A stretch of DNA of 28,019 nucleotides from JAJXWB01 sp047605445. GTDB taxonomy: Bacteria; Pseudomonadota; Alphaproteobacteria; Rhizobiales; Beijerinckiaceae. The notes under the pieces are model-generated. The model was not told the DNA's origin, made no database searches, and saw only the letters and a list, made by a program, of their open reading frames with translations. Position 1 is the first letter of the stretch; each line of letters starts with the position of its first letter. Positions 23,269-28,019 of this stretch are shown piece after piece. Position numbers and translations under genes: made by a program. The stretch lies in assembly GCA_047605445.1 (NCBI GenBank), contig JASGFP010000043.1, positions 1-28,019 of the forward strand. The letters run 5' to 3'.

Positions 23269-23730
23269 CGCGTTCGGCGTCGGCGACCGCATCAGGATCG
23301 AATAGAGCGCGGAAGGGTCGCGCGTCGAGCGCAGCGTCGCCACCAGGCTCTGGTCGCGCAGGACGCGCGCGGCGCGCGAAAGGGCGTTGAGGTGATCGGC
23401 GCCGGCCGTTTCCGGCGCGATCAGCAGAAAGATCAGGTCGACCGGCGCGTCGTCCAGCGCCTCGAAGTCGATCGGCTTTTCGAGCCGCGCGAACACGCCG
23501 AATATGTGCTCGCAGCGCGCGAGCTTGCCGTGCGGGATGGCGATGCCGCCGCCGATTCCGGTCGAACCGAGCCGTTCGCGCTGGATCAGCGCGTCGAGAA
23601 CTTCGCGCGAATCCAGACCCGACAATCCGGCTGCCTTTTCGCTGAGCTCGATCAGCGCCTGCTTCTTGCTGTTGGCTTTCAGCGAGGCAATGACCGCCTG
23701 CGGGGATATGAGATCGTTGAGCGATATCAT
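23263..23730 (-). CDS. ptsN: nitrogen PTS EIIA component PtsN
   Basis: EIIA-type regulator of the nitrogen phosphotransferase system, 155 residues. It receives phosphate from NPr and influences potassium transport, carbon storage and stress responses. The phosphorylated histidine lies in GGGIAIPHGKL (His67), with FARLEKPIDFEALDDAPVDLIFLL following as in the family. The ATG at 23730 is preferred over the GTG at 23736 because AGGA stands eight bases upstream of the ATG. Gene order rpoN-hpf-ptsN is the classical one. It is convergent with glk. Confidence 0.94.
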   Translation of the reverse strand: MISLNDLISPQAVIASLKANSKKQALIELSEKAAGLSGLDSREVLDALIQRERLGSTGIGGGIAIPHGKLARCEHIFGVFARLEKPIDFEALDDAPVDLIFLLIAPETAGADHLNALSRAARVLRDQSLVATLRSTRDPSALYSILMRSPTPNAA

Positions 23731-23849
23731 CCGCACTATCCTGTTTCCGCCAGCGGACCCTTAATGTCCGGGCGATGACCTCGATCGCGTCGCCGCGATC
23801 CAGCCTGAACGCAAGCGCAATCGACGCAATAAATATGCCGATCGACCGG

Positions 23850-24440
23850 TCAGGACGAAGCTTTGGCCTTGTCCTCGCCGGCGGGATCGAGCCAGCCGAT
23901 ATTGCCGTCGTTGCGACGGTAGATGATGTTCACGCGTCCGGTTGCGGCATGGCGGAACGGCAGAACGGTAACGCCGGTCATGTCCAGTTCCATGACAGCG
24001 GCGGCGATTGTCATCGCGCCAAGCCGCGTCGACGTCTCGGCGATCACGGTCGGCGCGAATTCGTGCTCGGCCGGCGCGTCGACCTCCTCGTCGAGAGCTT
24101 CCAGCACATAGCTGGCGACAGTGACGCCGCCCTCGGCCTTCTCGTGCTTGCGTTCCTTGAGGCGGCTCTTGTAGCGGCGAAGCCGCTTCTCGATCCGGTC
24201 GGCGGCCTGGTCGAAACAGGCGTAAGGCTCCTGGGCCCGGCCGTCGGCCTGCACGGTCACGCCGTTGGTGAGCTGCAGCGTGCAATCGGCGCGGAAGCCC
24301 GAACCCTCCGGCGCGATCGTGACGTGCCCGCTGGGGTCGCCGTCGAAATATTTGCCGGCGGCGGCCGTGAGTCTGCCCAGCACATGCGTGCGCAGGGCTT
24401 CGCCGATGTTCATGTTCTTGCCCGATACCCGCAACGACAT
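23850..24440 (-). CDS. hpf: ribosome hibernation promoting factor, long form
   Basis: A 196-residue long-form HPF. The N-terminal S30AE domain (about 1-105: SLRVSGKNMNIGEALRTHV, ACFDQAADRIEKRLRRYKSRLK) binds the 30S decoding region. The C-terminal domain (about 130-190: VIAETSTRLGAMTIAAAVME, then VLPFRHAATGRVNIIYRRNDGNIGWLDP) mediates dimerisation into 100S ribosomes. The ATG at 24440 is preceded by GAGGGA. The gene lies between rpoN and ptsN, where it is normally found. Confidence 0.94.
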   Translation of the reverse strand: MSLRVSGKNMNIGEALRTHVLGRLTAAAGKYFDGDPSGHVTIAPEGSGFRADCTLQLTNGVTVQADGRAQEPYACFDQAADRIEKRLRRYKSRLKERKHEKAEGGVTVASYVLEALDEEVDAPAEHEFAPTVIAETSTRLGAMTIAAAVMELDMTGVTVLPFRHAATGRVNIIYRRNDGNIGWLDPAGEDKAKASS

Positions 24441-24650
24441 CTGTTCCCTCGGTCTGCTTCTGGTTCGTCGGTTGGTTCTGGCCTGACTTCTCGTGGTCTG
24501 ACTTCGACGGCGGCGTTCGATCTACGGTGTAGCGGCGAGCGGGGAAACCGTTAGAAGCGCGCGGAGGCGAAGTCAACCGGCGCAAAATCCTGTTGAAAAC
24601 TGTTATAAATCAAATGTATACATATATACCATCCCGCCCGGGCGCCAATC
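24441..24650. promoter_or_regulatory. hpf upstream region with AT-rich palindrome
   Basis: A 210-base gap between rpoN and hpf. Near the rpoN stop it holds a 14-bp near-palindrome (24616-24629, GTATA-CATA-TATAC with perfect 5-bp arms) inside an AT-rich patch unlike the surroundings. On the minus strand TTGACT (24576-24571) stands 17 bases before a poor -10, TAACGG (24553-24548). hpf therefore probably has its own promoter here. Confidence 0.4.
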
Positions 24651-26207
24651 TCAGGCCAGTTGGGCCGCCAAAGCCGACTTTTCCCGCCGCCGCTCGACCG
24701 ACGAGGGGATACGCAGGCTCTCGCGATACTTGGCGACCGTCCGGCGCGCAATGTCGATATTGGCGTCCTTCAGCCGCGTGACAATGGCGTCGTCGGAAAG
24801 AACCGTGTCGGCGCTTTCCTGGTCGATCATCTGCTTGATCCGGTACCGCACAGCTTCCGCCGAATGCGCCTCGCCGCCGGCCTGCGCGGAGATCGAGGCG
24901 GTGAAGAAATATTTCATCTCGAACAGGCCGCGCGGCGTCGCCATGTACTTGTTGGACGTCACCCGCGAGACCGTCGATTCGTGCATTCCGATGGCGTCGG
25001 CGATGGTGCGCAGGTTCAGCGGCCGCAGGTGTTCCACGCCGTGCGCCAGGAATCCGTCCTGCTGGCGCACGATTTCGCTGGCGACCTTGAGGATGGTGCG
25101 GGCGCGCTGCTCGAGGCTCTTGGTCAGCCAGTTGGCGTTCTGCAGGCAATTGGCGAGGAACGATCTGTCCGTCTCGTTGACGCGGGATGCGGTCACGGTC
25201 GCCGCATAGGTCTGGTTGACCAGCACGCGCGGCAGAACCTCGGTATTGAGTTCCACCTGCCAGCCCCCGTCGGCGGCGGCCCTCACGATCACGTCGGGCG
25301 CGACCGGCTGCAGCGTCTCGCCGCCGAAGGCCCGGCCGGGCTTCGGGTCGAGCCGCCGGATTTCGGCGACCATGTCGGCTATGTCTTCGTCGTCCACCCC
25401 GCACAGGCGGCGCAGCGTTGCGAATTCGCGCTTGGCGAGCAGCGGCAGGTTGGCGATCAGCGCCTGCATGGCGGGATCGTAGCGGTCGCGTTCGTGCAAC
25501 TGGATGGCGAGGCATTCGGCGAGATCGCGCGCGCCGACGCCGGAGGGATCGAAGGTCTGGATGGTCCGCAGCACCCGCTCGACCCGCTCGGGCGAGGCGC
25601 CAAGGCGTTCCGCGGTCTCATCCATGTCGTCGCGAAAATAGCCGGCCTCGTCGAGCGAATCGATCAAGGCCCGGCCGATCAACTGATCGGTGGGGTCGAA
25701 GCAGGCCACGTTGAGCTGCTCGGCCAGATGCTCGGCCAGCGTCGGCTTGGCGGCGACATAGGCTTCGAGATTGGGCGCTTCGCCATCGCCGCCTCCGCCG
25801 CCCGTCCCGCCGGTCCAGGCGGTGGCGGACAGGCCTGCATCGTCGCCGCTCGCGCTGGGGGCGGCCGGCGTCGGCGGCGCGTCGGCGTCGAAGGCGTTGG
25901 AGACGTCGGTGCCGAGATCGGCGGCAAGCTGGCCGCTGTCGACCGCCAGTTCCGAGCCCGCCCAGTCGGGCGCCTCGCCCGCGCGCGCCTGCTCCGCTTC
26001 GGCGAAGCGGTCGATGGCGGGCGTGGCCTCGGGCCCGATGTCGCGGTCTTCGGCGCGTTCGAGCAGCGGATTGCGGTCGAGTTCGTCCTGCACGAAGGCG
26101 GTCAGTTCGAGATGCGAGAATTGCAGCAGCTTGATCGCCTGCAGCAATTGCGGCGTCATCACCAGGGCCTGGCCCTGCCGCATCATCAGCCGCGTGGATA
26201 AAGCCAT
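24651..26207 (-). CDS. rpoN: RNA polymerase sigma-54 factor
   Basis: Alternative sigma factor of 518 residues that directs RNA polymerase to -24/-12 promoters and needs an AAA+ activator. Region I is typical: MALSTRLMMRQGQALVMTPQ, LLQAIKLLQFSHLEL, DELDRNPLLE. An acidic, low-complexity linker (about 60-150) follows, then the core-binding domain (LAEHLAEQLN, ALIDSLDEAGYF, LRTIQTFDPSGVGARDLAECL). The helix-turn-helix TIADAIGMHESTVSRVTSNK and the RpoN box ARRTVAKYRE (487-496), which reads the -24 element, are both intact. The ATG at 26207 gives the usual N-terminus. Confidence 0.97.
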   Translation of the reverse strand: MALSTRLMMRQGQALVMTPQLLQAIKLLQFSHLELTAFVQDELDRNPLLERAEDRDIGPEATPAIDRFAEAEQARAGEAPDWAGSELAVDSGQLAADLGTDVSNAFDADAPPTPAAPSASGDDAGLSATAWTGGTGGGGGDGEAPNLEAYVAAKPTLAEHLAEQLNVACFDPTDQLIGRALIDSLDEAGYFRDDMDETAERLGASPERVERVLRTIQTFDPSGVGARDLAECLAIQLHERDRYDPAMQALIANLPLLAKREFATLRRLCGVDDEDIADMVAEIRRLDPKPGRAFGGETLQPVAPDVIVRAAADGGWQVELNTEVLPRVLVNQTYAATVTASRVNETDRSFLANCLQNANWLTKSLEQRARTILKVASEIVRQQDGFLAHGVEHLRPLNLRTIADAIGMHESTVSRVTSNKYMATPRGLFEMKYFFTASISAQAGGEAHSAEAVRYRIKQMIDQESADTVLSDDAIVTRLKDANIDIARRTVAKYRESLRIPSSVERRREKSALAAQLA

Positions 26208-26264
26208 CTCACACCACTCGAAACTGCCCCGGCGAATGGCCGGAGACCATTGCTGCGCCGCACA

Positions 26265-26292
26265 ATCTTATACGGCCCGCTTTTTGCTTCAA
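26265..26292 (-). promoter_or_regulatory. candidate promoter of rpoN
   Basis: On the minus strand TTGAAG (26292-26287) and TAAGAT (26270-26265) are 16 bases apart, each matching four of six consensus positions. Initiation near 26258 would leave about 50 nt before the rpoN ATG. The 168-base gap also contains TTACCC-TTTTTCT-GGGTTA, an imperfect inverted repeat just downstream of the SDR gene. Confidence 0.42.
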
Positions 26293-26375
26293 GCATTTTA
26301 ACGCACGCCGCGCCGCTGGAAAGCGGGGCTGTGGATTACCCTTTTTCTGGGTTAAGGGCGGGTGTGGCGCGCCGG

Positions 26376-27137
26376 CTAAAGTCCTGTATGCGCGATATAA
26401 GAGCGGTTGTGCGTCGGACTGATGAGGATCTCGTTGACGCAGACATGCTGGGGCGCTTCCGCCACATAGACGATAATCCCGGCCACATCCTCGGCCTGTA
26501 GCATCCGCGCCTGTTCCTCTGCGGTCGGCACGACGGGCCGCGATTTGAGGATGGGCGTGGCCACTTCGCCGGGGCAGACGCAGCAGGCGCGAAGATTGTT
26601 TTTGGCGTTCTCCATGTTGAAGGATTCCGTCACCGCGACGACCGCGTGCTTGGAGGCGACATAGGCTGGTCCCGTCAGCGGCGAGACGAACTTGCCGGCC
26701 CATGACGAGACATTGACGATCGTGCCTTCCTTCTGCGCCGTCATGGCCGGCAGCACGGCGCGCATGCAGTACATCAGCCCGTCGAGGTTGATGCCGATCA
26801 CCTGGTCCCAGCCCTCGTTGGTGACGTCGGGCCAGTTGCGCGCGCGAACGTTAACCCCCGCAGAATTCACCAGCAGATCGATCCGGCCGAATTTCTCCGT
26901 GATCTTTTTGGCGGCAGCCTCGACCGCGCCCGCATCGGAAACGTCGAGCGGAACGGCCAGCAGCTGCGCCTTGTCGCCGCCCTTGGCGATCGCGCTCGCA
27001 ATGGCCGCTTCGACATTCTCGGCCCGGCGCGAGGTGACGGCCACCGACCAGCCGCGCGCGGCGAGCATTTCCACGCAGGCCTGCCCGATGCCCGTGCCGC
27101 CGCCCGTGATCCAGGCGACGCGTCCGTTGTTGGCCAT
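26376..27137 (-). CDS. short-chain dehydrogenase/reductase (SDR)
   Basis: Classical SDR oxidoreductase of 253 residues with an NAD(P)-binding Rossmann fold. The coenzyme motif is TGGGTGIG (11-18), the structural motif is NSAG (91-94), and the catalytic residues are Ser145, Tyr159 and Lys163 in VNVSSWAG...YVASK. CPGEVATP matches the PG motif after the active site. Arg37/Arg38 at the end of the second beta strand suggest preference for NADP. The start follows GGGAGGA. The substrate cannot be named. It sits between lptB and rpoN, which are usually adjacent. Confidence 0.92.
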   Translation of the reverse strand: MANNGRVAWITGGGTGIGQACVEMLAARGWSVAVTSRRAENVEAAIASAIAKGGDKAQLLAVPLDVSDAGAVEAAAKKITEKFGRIDLLVNSAGVNVRARNWPDVTNEGWDQVIGINLDGLMYCMRAVLPAMTAQKEGTIVNVSSWAGKFVSPLTGPAYVASKHAVVAVTESFNMENAKNNLRACCVCPGEVATPILKSRPVVPTAEEQARMLQAEDVAGIIVYVAEAPQHVCVNEILISPTHNRSYIAHTGL

Positions 27138-27216
27138 GAAGTCCTCCCTTGGCTTTGCCGGAGGATGGCACGGGCGCGTCGGTCGACCAATGCCGCCGCC
27201 GCACGCGCGGCATGCG

Positions 27217-27951
<735 letters not shown>

Positions 27952-28019
27952 GTCGGGCGAGCGCTCGACCGGCGCCGGCGCGTCGCCGTCCGGACTGGCG
28001 TCCCGCCGCGCGCCCGGCA

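Noticed and set aside
24660..26201. 513-codon open frame on the plus strand
   Set aside because: Exact antisense of rpoN, whose motifs are unmistakable; long antisense frames are expected at this GC content.

Overview
High-GC bacterial chromosome, most likely an alphaproteobacterium of the Hyphomicrobiales (Rhizobiales). This rests on lptB near rpoN-hpf-ptsN, a TIGR02300 (FYDLN acid) protein beside aroA and a tRNA-Ala, CTTGAC/TTGACT-type promoters and frequent TTG/GTG starts. A Methylocystaceae or Beijerinckiaceae origin is a guess.

Layout. 1-1051: housekeeping left edge, with aroA (partial, minus), a TIGR02300 protein and tRNA-Ala(GGC). 1118-14142: a glycan locus built around a divergent intergenic region near 6.8-7.1 kb. 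Leftward genes are a GT2-type glycosyltransferase with four repeated C-terminal modules, a secreted protein of unknown function that resembles a TIM-barrel glycosidase, a PsiF-repeat protein and a SAM methyltransferase. Rightward genes are a winged-helix regulator, a paralogue of that methyltransferase, a KpsE/CtrB-type chain-length/export protein, a KpsM-type permease, a KpsT-type ATPase fused to a methyltransferase, and a free-standing copy of the fused methyltransferase. 14186-17646 (minus): a SPASM-domain/methyltransferase protein directly downstream of a radical SAM protein that lacks SPASM, then rhodoquinone methyltransferase rquA. 17707-18003: remnant of an alpha/beta hydrolase. 18103-22090 (minus): otsB-GH15-otsA trehalose operon, divergent from glk. 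23263-28019 (minus): lptB, an SDR, rpoN, hpf, ptsN.

How it fits together. The central locus looks like an ABC-dependent surface-polysaccharide system unusually rich in methyltransferases: four in 1.1-14.1 kb, two more just beyond. The strongest novelty candidate is the 530-residue KpsT-methyltransferase fusion. It keeps Walker A and the Walker B aspartate, but its signature motif, catalytic glutamate and H-switch all appear replaced. In ABC-dependent O-antigen export, chain capping by methylation and export are linked through a C-terminal domain of the ATPase (WbdD/Wzt). A methyltransferase welded to an export ATPase could be a different solution to the same problem, or a regulatory subunit derived from one. 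The second candidate is the split radical SAM / SPASM-methyltransferase pair.
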